Below, piece by piece: positions 13,189 to 23,508 of a stretch of 55,000 nucleotides of DNA (position 1 is its first letter; the number at the start of each line of letters is the position of its first letter). Origin of the DNA: Plasmodium brasilianum (Eukaryota; Apicomplexa; Aconoidasida; Haemosporida; Plasmodiidae). The notes beneath the pieces were generated by a model. The model was not told where the DNA came from. It saw only the letters and a list, made by a program, of their open reading frames with translations, and searched no databases. The translations under genes were made by a program, and so were the position numbers. The DNA is taken from NCBI RefSeq assembly GCF_023973825.1, contig NC_090125.1, positions 842,501-897,500 of the forward strand, in the 5' to 3' direction.

Positions 13189-13686
13189 ATGCTACAAAGT
13201 GAGAAGGTATATTTTTTGCTGCTACTGAGTATAATTTATATGATACTTCAGGTGTGTACATACATTCGTACATGCATAATACATACTTACATATATACAT
13301 AAATACATATATTAATAGATAGGTACTCTAAGGAAACAAAATGTTTCATCGTATTTATTTTTATATTTATCCTAGTTAGGCCTTTTCCTATTTTTTATAA
13401 TACCATGTATCTCCCGTTATACATATATATATTCATGTATATATATGCTTATACATACATACATGCATATATTTTTGTATGCAGCGTAACATTTTCGATT
13501 CAAGGCTTAATTGCTCATATACTAGTTGAAGCATTTTTAGTTTTCCGTATTTTTATTTGTTCATACTTTAAAAGTATGACTCCTCATTATTTAAGTACAA
13601 GCTCTGTGTACGTGATATATATTGTGCTATTTTTTTATACCTGTTTTGAATATCGTAGTATAGAAAGCGTAAGCAATATACTATAA
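13189..13686 (+). CDS. Probable small multi-pass membrane protein, spliced (unrecognised)
   Basis: I do not recognise the family. Exon 1 begins at ATG 13189 and encodes MLQSEKVYFLLLLS and onward to a donor CAG|GTGTGT at 13252. The last exon ends at TAA 13684-13686. It encodes a hydrophobic, non-repetitive frame including LIAHILVEAFLVFRIF and YVIYIVLFFYTCFEYRS. A short middle exon lies near 13376-13406. Two splice solutions keep the frame. One uses acceptor 13375, donor 13407 and acceptor 13504, giving about 91 aa. The other uses donor 13254, acceptor 13379, donor 13407 and acceptor 13484. Either gives two or three predicted membrane helices. Unbiased residue composition, in contrast to the flanking TA repeats, argues for real coding sequence. 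Exact exon edges are uncertain. Confidence 0.5.
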
Positions 13687-13687
13687 A

Positions 13688-13724
<37 letters not shown>

Positions 13725-14269
13725 TTGTACTTACACTTATATATAGGTAATTATATTTTAATTAACGTATTCGTTCGCAATTTGTAATTTGCGACTAATT
13801 GTTTCCTCACGGGTATTTATATATATATATATAATACGTATTTATGTAAGTGTTTATGTACGTATGTATATATTATTATGTATACAGTAGGTCCCATATT
13901 TACGTAATTCCCGAAAAAAAATATAATGAGAATGATGAAAGGAAAAACAGTTGATCCTGACGTTTGAGTTATATAAGTATTATATATTTTTTTGTGTATT
14001 TATGTATGTATATTATAATACCAATATTATGTTTTTATATTATTTTTAGTACCTTAAATTTTACAGCTCCACATTTTATTTTTTTTTCCATACCATAAAT
14101 ATCAATTTAAATAAAAAAAAAAAATAAATAAAATAATAGAAAAATAAAAGCAAAATAAAAGTAATATAACTGTAATATACTTGTAAGAATAGGCAAAATA
14201 AAATATATGCATGTTCATTAAAAAAAATCGAGGAATTATCTCTCTGCATATAATAATATAAAATATATT
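13687..14269. other. 5' region of the CK2 beta gene
   Basis: TA microsatellites at about 13691-13722 are followed by an A/T-rich leader. It presumably contains the CK2 beta promoter and 5' untranslated region. No exon or RNA gene is visible. Confidence 0.6.
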
Positions 14270-14512
14270 ATGGAGTTTATGTCATATAATGAAAGCTCAA
14301 ACGAAATAGTACAAGATGAAAATCAAGAAGAAGGAATGAACGTATCTGATGAAAGTCTCTGTGGTAAGGGAGCAGAACATTGGGAGGATGTAAAATATGA
14401 AATCGCTGATGATGTTTTTGATGGTGATGCTAATGATTATAGTAATGATTATTGTAATTATGGTGGTGGTGATAATAATGTTCAGAGGAGTGATCCTATT
14501 TTAGAGGAGGCG

Positions 14513-14544
<32 letters not shown>

Positions 14545-14734
14545 AGAGGAGGAAGAGGAGGAAGAAGAGGAAGAGGAGGAAGAAGAAGAAGAAGAAGATG
14601 ATGATGAGGAAGATGACGATGATGACGACGATGATGATGACGATGATGATGATTATGATGATGATGAATATGATGAAGACGATTTTAACGAAGCCACGGT
14701 AAAATATATATATCATAAGAAATATAAAGAAGAA

Positions 14735-14779
<45 letters not shown>

Positions 14780-15878
14780 AAAAGACGAAACAGTTAATAG
14801 TAATAACGGGATGATAGTCACGTTTGACAACAAATCCTGTTATTGTGTTGATGGAGCTACGAGAAATATCTTTATTTTCCTGCATATGTTCGTGAAATTA
14901 TCGAAACATAAGGTGCTATAATGGCAGCATATAGAATTCTCCCACGAACGAGCATCTTTCTAATATTAAATTTAGTTGAATTCATACTCCACTGTACTTT
15001 TGTGTTTGTATGACATTTGCTTATATGTGCATGTATGTATGTATAAACATATTATCTGTTTATACGTGTATTTGTAAGTGTGCATGCCCATGTGTGCATA
15101 GACCGGAGGGCTACCTTTTTAACAGTAAAACTATGTATTACGCGAACGTGGCGCACATTTTATTTTCAATTTTACATGCACTGTTTAGGTTTCTTGGATT
15201 GAGTGGTTTTGCCAGTTAAAACAAAATATTTTTTTAATTGAAGTAGATGAGGATTTTATAAGGGACGAATTTAATTTAATTGGGTTACAAAATAAAGTAC
15301 CTCATTTTAAAAAGTTATTGAAAATAATTCTGGACGAAGATGATGATGATGACGATGATGACGATGAAGAAGATGATTATGATGAAGATGATGATGAAAT
15401 AAATAGAGGATCAGAAGAGATTTATAAAAATAAAGACATATATGAACAAAATGCTGCTTGTTTATATGGACTGATACATAGTCGTTTTATTTTAACTTCA
15501 AAAGGTTTAGCATTGATGAGAGAAAAATATAAATCAGGAATATATGGTACATGTCCAAGTATATATTGTGATAATGCAAAATTATTACCAACTGCAATTT
15601 CAGAAGTACCGAAATTTCTAAGTCCACTTTTATACTGTCCTAGATGTTGTGAAACATATTATCCTCATAAAAATTCATTAATTAACCAATTAGATGGTTC
15701 CTATTTTGGTACCAGTTTTGCTTCATTTTTTGCGCTGTCCTTTAACATTCAATCAGATAAAAAAAAAATCTACTACACTCCTCAGATATGTGGTTTTACT
15801 ATAAACAGAGATATAAGAGAAACATTATATATGGACATGAACAAAGATAATAGCGAATCGTCAGAGGAATACTCTTAG
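14270..15878 (+). CDS. CK2beta2: Casein kinase II regulatory (beta) subunit, acidic-extended type
   Basis: This is the regulatory subunit of protein kinase CK2; it dimerises through a zinc finger and docks the catalytic alpha subunit. Exon 1 is 14270-14698 (143 codons), with donor ACG|GTAAAA. Exon 2 is 15189-15878, after acceptor TTTAG. Total length is 372 aa, against about 215 in human. The CK2 beta core starts at the junction with VSWIEWFC, then VDEDFIRDEFNLIGL, LYGLIHSRFILTSKG, the four-Cys zinc finger CPSIYC...CPRCC, and DGSYFGTSF. Exon 1 adds an unusual N-terminal extension ending in long Glu then Asp runs. A second Asp-rich insert sits where the acidic loop lies in other family members. 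P. falciparum has a longer, acidic CK2 beta2, so the symbol is assigned by length and position. The intron contains a poly(A) run of more than 30 nt. Confidence 0.92.
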
Positions 15879-16381
15879 AATTTTTTTTTTTTTATCTTCC
15901 ATATTGCACATGGAAATAAGCAGTTGCATTATAATTGGTCTGCACAAGTGATAGTGATGAACTGAAACAAAAAATGTGTAAGATAAATGTGTAAGATAAA
16001 TGTGTAAGGTAAATGCGTAAGATAAATGTGTAAGGTAAATGCGTAAGATAAATGCGTAAGATAAATGTGTAAGGTAAATGCGTAAGATAAATGTTTAAAA
16101 AAGATATGAACAAAATTTCAACAAATATGAATAAATGTGCATGTATTTAAGAACAAGCAGATATGTAGCAGCTTTACTTATTAGCATTATATCATAACGG
16201 TAACAATATTTTGATGTTGTAATTTTGTGTATTTTGTTATATTTTTACCGTTATAGTTGGGGAAAAAAAGAAAAAAAAATATAAATAAAAAATTTTCATG
16301 AATTAGAAAAAGAGCCAAAATAATTAAAAACGAAAAATTAATTAAAATTTAAGTGTACTGGTATGTATATATAAATAAATA

Positions 16382-16428
<47 letters not shown>

Positions 16429-17314
16429 TACATGCATACATAGTTCATATAAAATCGTACATTTGTTTCTTTACTGTTTCTTAACATTTTATTCTTTGCA
16501 ACTTCATATTATTATATATTAGGAACATGGGTTATTTTTATTATTAATTTTTTTTTTTTTTAAATATTAGTAAAATTGTTTATTTTATAATAATATGTAC
16601 ATGCGTAGTTATGTTAACCATTTGCGCAAAAATAATTTTTTCCTCCTTTTAAAATGCATCCTTGTATTAATCTAACTTTTTAATCAAGTGGATTTATATA
16701 ATGTGCATGAACATGTGTATGGACGTGTGCGTGTACAAGTGCTCATTTAAATGTGTGTATATATGGTTACCTGTTCATACGTATATATCTCTCTCTCCCT
16801 TTATATATGTAAATGGGTGTGTATTTATGTATTATGTACACATGCAATTATGTATAATGATAAAATTTTATTTTTTGTTATTCACAGGACCCCCTTTTTT
16901 TTATTTACAATAAGTAAAATTTAAAAAAGAAAATGAAAAAAAATATGCATAATATTAAAAAGGTCTAAGATGTATATAATATAAATATTTAACTTCGTCC
17001 ATTTTTTGTTCTCACCACAATGCTTTTAAGCTAAAAGAGGAAAAACAGTGCGTACAAATATATACACATTTATTTTTGTTCGTAGAAATATACTCACGTT
17101 TATATATGTACATACATGAATGCATATACGTATATGTACGTCCGCACACATACTTGCCAAGTTAAGTACTTCGAATAATTTCCACATAATGAATGAAAAG
17201 TCCCAACGGCAAACATCAAATAACTAAGAGCTTTTCAAAAAAAAAAAAAATTTTACCTAATATATATATATACATTACTAATCGGGTAATCCTTCTAACC
17301 AGTGGTAAAACTAT
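15879..17314. other. Convergent 3' intergenic region between CK2 beta and the TPR gene
   Basis: It contains a 13-bp minisatellite just after the CK2 beta stop (separate entry), a (TA)n tract near 16388-16423 and general A/T-rich sequence. Short frames around 16700-16910 are TGTA-repeat translations. No gene is supported. Confidence 0.6.
15973..16096. repeat. 13-bp minisatellite, about nine copies
   Basis: Tandem units of type ATGTGTAAGATAA, with TGC/TGT and GAT/GGT variants, start about 95 bp after the CK2 beta stop codon, probably inside its 3' untranslated region. Confidence 0.85.
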
Positions 17315-18103
17315 TCATTTCAGAGAAGCGATTTCATTTTTTAAACGTTCTTGTAATTTTTTTATTCTAACTGTTAAGGTATGATCAGGACCGAAAACAT
17401 TTTCAGCATATGAATATGATCTGATAAGGCACGTTATTGCTGAGTTTATATCATTTAAACCTATGTATGAAAAAGATAGGTTATAATAACACAAAGCCAT
17501 TTGTTCATACTTATTTAGCTCAACGGACGAAGATATTAATATTCTTATGGACTCCTCAAAATATTCTACTGATGTAGTATATTCCTTTTTGTATTGATAC
17601 AAAGAACCAAGATTGTTAAGAGTATCAATAATTAAATAATTTTTATCCTGAACAATTAGTTTTTTATTAGCTAAAGATTGTAGTAAAAACCTTTCTGATT
17701 TTTCTAAATTACCTAAATCTTTATATACAACCCCTAAATAGGTCTGAATATTGGCACACATAATACTGAGCTCTCCATGTATTTTTTTATATATTTCATA
17801 ACTTTTTAAATAATGATTTTCTGAATCATTCAATAATAAATTTTTGTGCTCTAATATGGCTAGCTCTAAATAATGTTTAGCTATATCTTCTGAACAATAT
17901 GAACAAGTCAGGAGTTTTAATTTTAAACTTTCTTTAATTAAACCAATAAATTTTTCTGTGTCCTCATTTTTTAACTCAAAACCAGAATTTATATACGTAT
18001 CTTTCGGTCCATTATAATATATGTTTTTATTTCCAGTAAAATTACGACGTATTAAAATAAATATTTGTTTAGAAAGTTTCCTAATATTTCTTAGTCTATG
18101 CAT
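17315..18103 (-). CDS. Tetratricopeptide-repeat protein, possibly organellar
   Basis: This is a single-exon protein of 262 aa. The first 30 residues (MHRLRNIRKLSKQIFILIRR and onward) are basic, lack acidic residues and are amphipathic, resembling a mitochondrial presequence. The rest is helical, with TPR-like pairs: YLGVVYKDLGNLEKSERFLL, LYQYKKEYTTSVEYFEES, and YYNLSFSYIGLNDINSAIT followed by AENVFGPDHTLT. The last resembles the kinesin-light-chain subtype of TPR. It has no catalytic motif, so a scaffold or assembly-factor role is the most that can be inferred. The start ATG is at 18101-18103 and the stop TGA at 17315-17317. It is divergent from the RAP protein gene, which is also probably organellar. 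I do not recognise a named orthologue. Confidence 0.85.
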   Translation of the reverse strand: MHRLRNIRKLSKQIFILIRRNFTGNKNIYYNGPKDTYINSGFELKNEDTEKFIGLIKESLKLKLLTCSYCSEDIAKHYLELAILEHKNLLLNDSENHYLKSYEIYKKIHGELSIMCANIQTYLGVVYKDLGNLEKSERFLLQSLANKKLIVQDKNYLIIDTLNNLGSLYQYKKEYTTSVEYFEESIRILISSSVELNKYEQMALCYYNLSFSYIGLNDINSAITCLIRSYSYAENVFGPDHTLTVRIKKLQERLKNEIASLK

Positions 18104-18463
18104 TTTATTTTACCTACATAAACTTTATAGGCTTGTAAAAAAAGAAAAAAAAAAAAAAAAAAAGAACAATATTCACTCATAAGTATACATTTTGTGAGAA
18201 CATGCCCCATTATCAAGCTTCAAAAAAATGGTTGTTTTGACCTGCATATCTTTTCACATTTCACTAAGATAATAGGAATGTATGCCCCCAATGGTGTATT
18301 CTTGGCAGCACGTGGTTAAATGAGATTATGCATATATATATATATATATATATACACGTGTATGCGAGTCTTCCGACATAACTATCGTGCTAAGGTTAGT
18401 ACCGCACTTTATGCTAGTACTTTAAAAAAAGGAAAATACATAAATTGCAATATTCTATTTTAC

Positions 18464-18494
<31 letters not shown>

Positions 18495-19349
18495 AAATTA
18501 AACAATTTTGGTATTATGACTCCTTGTTAACAGAACATATGCTATTCATGTTATTTTTAATTGTAATATTTTATAGTTCTATAAAATTGAACAACGCGAA
18601 CTTATTTTTATGTTTACCAACTAATAAAGCATTAGCAAGAGGATAAAAGAAAACTTGTCCCTTCACTCTTATAACGTACTATGTGCATGATGATGTTCTT
18701 CTGTTTGCACGTATTATTTCTCGCTCATGGGTTCTGCTTTCATATGTATATTCGTATGTATAATATATAATTTTTTTTTTTTTTTTTTTTTTTGCTCTTG
18801 CCTTTCCATTTTCTGCTACTTGTGGCGTTAGAAAAGGTTTTTACATTTATTTTCGTTCATTTTGTAGTAAGCTGTTTTTTTTTTTTTTTTTTTTGTTTAT
18901 TTGATAATTAAAAAAATAGAAAATTCCTCTTGATGATATAGATAGGAAAAAAGCAATTCAGGTGTAACATACATAGGATAATTTAGCCAAAAGCGCGCAC
19001 ATGCATGTATATGTATATGTACATATATTATGGTGAAGATATGGATTTGTTGAAATATCATCATTTTAATGTAATAATGCATGAATTATGCTTTATATAG
19101 TTTATATAGAAAAAGAGGAGATGGAAAGTATGACAAATGTCCACATAGTTTCTCTACATAAGGTATTCGCTGGTTACACAAAAATGGCATAGCCGAGAAT
19201 GCATATATGTATGTATGCATATGTTGATACATTTACGTAGATAGATGGATAGATAGGTGGATAGACATATATAAACGTATATACACATATCCACTCATAT
19301 GTACATATATGTGAACATGTATACTATTTTTCGCAGGCGTGCAGTAAAA
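18104..19349. other. Intergenic, shared 5' region of the TPR and RAP genes
   Basis: It has poly(T) runs near 18467-18495, 18771-18793 and 18870-18893, TA repeats at about 18332-18353, and TGTATG-type sequence before 19299. An acceptor-like TTTTCGCAG just upstream of 19350 hints at a 5' leader intron for the RAP gene. No separate gene is supported. Confidence 0.55.
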
Positions 19350-22064
19350 ATGAAGTTTCTTGGACCATTCCACAGGAGATTGACATCACAAATCAACAGC
19401 TGTGGACATATACCGAACGAATTTTTGGTTAAGCTGTACTTATACAACGTTTCGATGATAAATATTGATGTGTACTATAATTTGATAAGCTCACTTAATA
19501 GTAGTAGCGAAAAATGTAATGACAACACACATATTTTGAACAATCCATATTTTAAGGATGGTAATTTAGTTTTATATAAATATATTCAAATTTTAAACAA
19601 ACAGAATGAAAAAAAGAAATTAGTAAAATTATTAAAATTATTGATATTATTATATTCAAGAAATTTAAGGGAATACAATGATAAGAATAATTATTTTTAT
19701 AATTCATCTGTAGATGTTCATAATTTTGTGTTGCAAAAATTTTTTCATTTCCAATCGAATGCTTATTTAACAAAAAAAGAGAATAAAAAAAATGAAAAAG
19801 GAGTAAGCATAATAAACAAATACAGTTTGTACACGGATTTCTTTTTATACTCATTGGATTTTTATTTGTATCACTTGTCCAACAATTATAATATCCTTAA
19901 TATAGAGCAATTAAATGTTCTTGCCAACATATATGCTAACATAAACATATCAACCGTTTGTAGTAGTCCACCTTATTTAGAATGCAATGAAAAATATTAC
20001 GGAATAAATAATTCCCTATCTCTGTCTAAAGGAATAGAAGGAAATGGAAACCATCGTAATGTTAACGACATTAAGTTTGCTTATGAAACCTTCGAACACA
20101 CTAGTTTAAAGATCAGTGGTGGAACGGAACATAACAACAAGTTACTCACTTTTGAAAATAACGTAAACAATAAAATATGCTTACTATACATATATATATC
20201 TAAATGCTTAATTGATCAAATATATGCACACATAATGAATAAAAGGTATAAGTATGAAAAAAAGGTAAGTCTCAAAACATTGATCTCAAATAATGTCAAC
20301 ACTTGTGAGAACATATTAAAACGTCTGTTAAAAAAAAGTACATACGAACAATTCAAGGAATATACTATTTTAAAAAAAAAGTATGACTATAAATTGTTAA
20401 GTTTAAATGTTTTAAAAAATTATTTTAATAGTATTAAATACTTAAATATTATAAATATAAAAAAATATTTTTATATCTTGTCTTATTTATATTTCAGTAC
20501 CTTTTTATTTACCAGATCCATTTACTATTCATCTCTTTTTTTCTATTTGTTACAAAAATATAATTTACAATATACTTATATTTTTAATATACTATTAATA
20601 AAGTTTAACTTGTTCTTCTTGAATTACAAAATAATGAATGACTATAATGGTCAGATAATTTTTGACTCCATTAGCAAATATATTGATACGCTTTTAATCT
20701 TTCAAATAAAACAAAATGAAAGGGGAAATAGGAAAAACTCAGCCCTAACCTCGAGCAATAATGATGAAGAGAGAAAAAAATGTATGGCTAACTTTCCATC
20801 CTCTCACGATTTTTATATTAATATTTACAAAAAGGAGTATTCAAAAAATGAAATTATACACAAAATTTTATATAACGAAGTTTATGACTGCCATAAAGTG
20901 TACATGCCCTTTTTGACATATTTTGAACATAGCCTTTTTAATTTATTCAAATACTTATATTACAAAATTCCTTGGTTTGAAAGAAACAAAAATAAGACAG
21001 AAATGAACACAAATAGTGTAGAAAAAACTTCACACAAATTTAAATGTTTTATTAACAAAAAATATAATAACAAATATTACCTGACCATGTCAGAAAATTT
21101 TTTATCGAATATTATACTCTTATCCATTTATGTTCAGAATTGTTTGCCATTACTGTTTTCCGTCATGCAGAAGGCTGAAATGTTGTCTACAAAAAGAACA
21201 AGAAGTACGAAAATAAATATAAGTGCAAAAAGATGGGCAAGAAAAAACGAAGATATTAATTTATACAAGCGGATTAGTTTAATACCAGTTGATAGGGAAA
21301 ACAGCAATCCTGTAAAAAGGAGGAAAAATAGAAGTATATTTACCCAGTTATTTTATGCCCGATATGTGTGCAATAATTTTATATACAAAAAATACATAAA
21401 TGAAAAGGAAAATAATATAGTAAACCCTTTTGTAATTTTACTATTTACTATATATAATATATTTAGAGAAAAAATTGTAAATATGCACAATGTTTATGAA
21501 GATATCAATATTTGCAATAAATATAAAAAAAAAAATATAGAAGAATCAAAAATGTATTATAACATAAAAAGAAATAAAAATAACAAAATTCAAACGAGTC
21601 TTACACATTATTACATAAGTAGTAATTTAAAAAAAATAAATGATACTAATTTATACAATGAAAAAAATATTTTAACTTTTTATTGTGACATACATTTTAA
21701 CAACAATATAATTGAAGTGGATGGACCAAAACATTTTTTAATGTACTATGATTATTATGTACAAAACTTTTCAGAAAATTATTTTACCAATTTTATTCTT
21801 AAAAATAAATATATATTTGATAACAATTACCTTTTCCCCTTCTTTTTTAATAACATAAGTGCTTTAAAATTGAAGGGCAATCAGAATAATAAATATTATT
21901 TATATAATGACAAAAGCATAAAAAAAAACTTTTTTTTGTACATATATGGCTATTTCATAAAACATATAAATTATAGTGAATGGGATATCACAAGTTACAA
22001 GTATTTGTATGATGTGCTGTTTAAAAAAAAGAGTGAGTTGCATGTTAATTCGTATATCAACTAG
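19350..22064 (+). CDS. RAP-domain protein, probably organellar RNA-binding
   Basis: This is a 904-aa protein from ATG 19350. The frame stays open to an ATG at 19299, but that extension translates TGTATA repeats and crosses an acceptor-like TTTTCGCAG, so 19350 with its AAAAATG context is preferred. The body is a long, helical, Asn/Lys/Tyr-rich array without obvious motifs. Near residue 788 it reads DIHFNNNIIEVDGPKHF, followed about 40 residues later by KNKYIFDNNYLF. This hydrophobic-strand/EVDGPxHF signature is typical of the RAP domain, a restriction-endonuclease-like fold abundant in apicomplexans. RAP proteins usually bind RNA in mitochondrion or plastid, where several act on fragmented mitochondrial rRNA. 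Function here is inferred from the domain only. No signal peptide is seen. Confidence 0.8.
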   Translation: MKFLGPFHRRLTSQINSCGHIPNEFLVKLYLYNVSMINIDVYYNLISSLNSSSEKCNDNTHILNNPYFKDGNLVLYKYIQILNKQNEKKKLVKLLKLLILLYSRNLREYNDKNNYFYNSSVDVHNFVLQKFFHFQSNAYLTKKENKKNEKGVSIINKYSLYTDFFLYSLDFYLYHLSNNYNILNIEQLNVLANIYANINISTVCSSPPYLECNEKYYGINNSLSLSKGIEGNGNHRNVNDIKFAYETFEHTSLKISGGTEHNNKLLTFENNVNNKICLLYIYISKCLIDQIYAHIMNKRYKYEKKVSLKTLISNNVNTCENILKRLLKKSTYEQFKEYTILKKKYDYKLLSLNVLKNYFNSIKYLNIINIKKYFYILSYLYFSTFLFTRSIYYSSLFFYLLQKYNLQYTYIFNILLIKFNLFFLNYKIMNDYNGQIIFDSISKYIDTLLIFQIKQNERGNRKNSALTSSNNDEERKKCMANFPSSHDFYINIYKKEYSKNEIIHKILYNEVYDCHKVYMPFLTYFEHSLFNLFKYLYYKIPWFERNKNKTEMNTNSVEKTSHKFKCFINKKYNNKYYLTMSENFLSNIILLSIYVQNCLPLLFSVMQKAEMLSTKRTRSTKINISAKRWARKNEDINLYKRISLIPVDRENSNPVKRRKNRSIFTQLFYARYVCNNFIYKKYINEKENNIVNPFVILLFTIYNIFREKIVNMHNVYEDINICNKYKKKNIEESKMYYNIKRNKNNKIQTSLTHYYISSNLKKINDTNLYNEKNILTFYCDIHFNNNIIEVDGPKHFLMYYDYYVQNFSENYFTNFILKNKYIFDNNYLFPFFFNNISALKLKGNQNNKYYLYNDKSIKKNFFLYIYGYFIKHINYSEWDITSYKYLYDVLFKKKSELHVNSYIN

Positions 22065-22273
22065 GCTTATCCTCTTTTTTTTGACGTGATTAAAGTTTGA
22101 GCACGTGTACATTCGTATATGTGCGCACATATATGTATATATATGCATATACATATACATATACATATATAATCTATATATGTATGCACCAATTGTACCA
22201 CACCTCTATCTTTGTGCAATTTGATGTGTCCTATTTATTTAGTGTCTTTGTACTCACATATAACTATACGAGC

Positions 22274-22314
<41 letters not shown>

Positions 22315-23508
22315 GTTACAGTTTCACAATTTTTTAAACTGTTATCATTTTTGTGATTTTTTCAATTTGTTGTATCACTTCTAATTTGAATGCAAATATT
22401 TAAACTATGTTTCTGTGTTGTGGTCAAAAAAAGAAAAAAAAAAAAAAAAAACGGATGAAAAGAAATGAGAAGAAATGAGGAGAAATGAGGAGAAAGGACT
22501 ACTGCTTCATTCTATATTTCTTAAAAGCATATTTACTTTCAAATCTTAAATAATGTATTGAGGTAACTTAAAAAATTCACGAATGTGAATAACACACACA
22601 CACACACACATATACATACCCACACCATCATGAACGTGCGAAATTTACTTGAACGAAAAATGGGGAGATTGCATTCAAAAGATAAAAAATATGCAAACAC
22701 AAAAAAAAAAAAAAAAAAATACTTACATATATTGAACGATCTGTTCATATTTCATGTAAAGTTGTATGTCACTTATTTGGTAAAGCGGCAAATACATATA
22801 TGCATAAACACATACACACATACATACGTATATACATATATATATATATATATATGTAACAAGATGAGCTGGAATGTGGGCACTTACTAGCCCTGTTATG
22901 ATAATACACATTGGTACATTTGTTTACACTTCTTTATCATTTTATGGTTTTGCTGTGTATTCTACGCAGAAATTATAATTTTTTTTTTTTTTTTTTTTAT
23001 ATTACATTTTTTTGTATACCCCTGGTTAATTTTAGTGTATTTGTAAAGTTATGCGAAAATAAATTCACATATATCATTCTCTTTTTTACTTAATACTTTG
23101 TGATCTACTTTGGGGGTATATTCTAATGCCTGTGCATGACATTATCTAGGACTTTTATCATTCAATCGCTTTGCCGTTCTATCGTTCTACCGCTTCATCG
23201 TTTAATCATTTCCATTTTTTTTTCTGAACAACGTCTGTTCCAGTAGTGGTAGCATAATACCTCTCAAGCTTCAACTTGTAGAAATTTTTAAATTTTTACC
23301 CAACTCATCTGCGGAATGATAAATCCACCTGTTCAAATAAATACGATCCGTGTTATATTATCCTACTGCATGTTTCCTTCATTTGGGGTTGTGCTACTTT
23401 ATAACAAAGGCACTTCTGTAAAAGCACCTCTTTTCTATGATATTACAAATAAGAATGAGGTTTTTGTAGCTCTCTCTTTCCGCTTCTCCCTCCTTTTTGG
23501 TTTATCCC
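22065..23508. other. Convergent 3' intergenic region between RAP gene and IRP
   Basis: Contents include TA/CA microsatellites, a T tract of about 34 nt near 22279-22312, and a GC-richer 3' flank of IRP at 23120-23508. A short Lys-rich plus-strand frame at about 22630-22700 (LLERKMGRLHSKDKKY) is non-repetitive but has no visible partner exons. No gene is asserted. Confidence 0.5.

Noticed and set aside
13932..13960. ATGATGA followed by CTGA, possible snoRNA boxes
   Set aside because: The boxes are only about 20 nt apart, with no second D box or guide; too short for a C/D RNA.
15954..15965. GTGATGA next to CTGA after CK2 beta
   Set aside because: The two motifs are adjacent, leaving no room for a guide, and the following sequence is the minisatellite.
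19299..19349. N-terminal extension of the RAP protein from an earlier ATG
   Set aside because: It encodes TGTATA-repeat residues and spans an acceptor-like TTTTCGCAG; the ATG at 19350 has better context.
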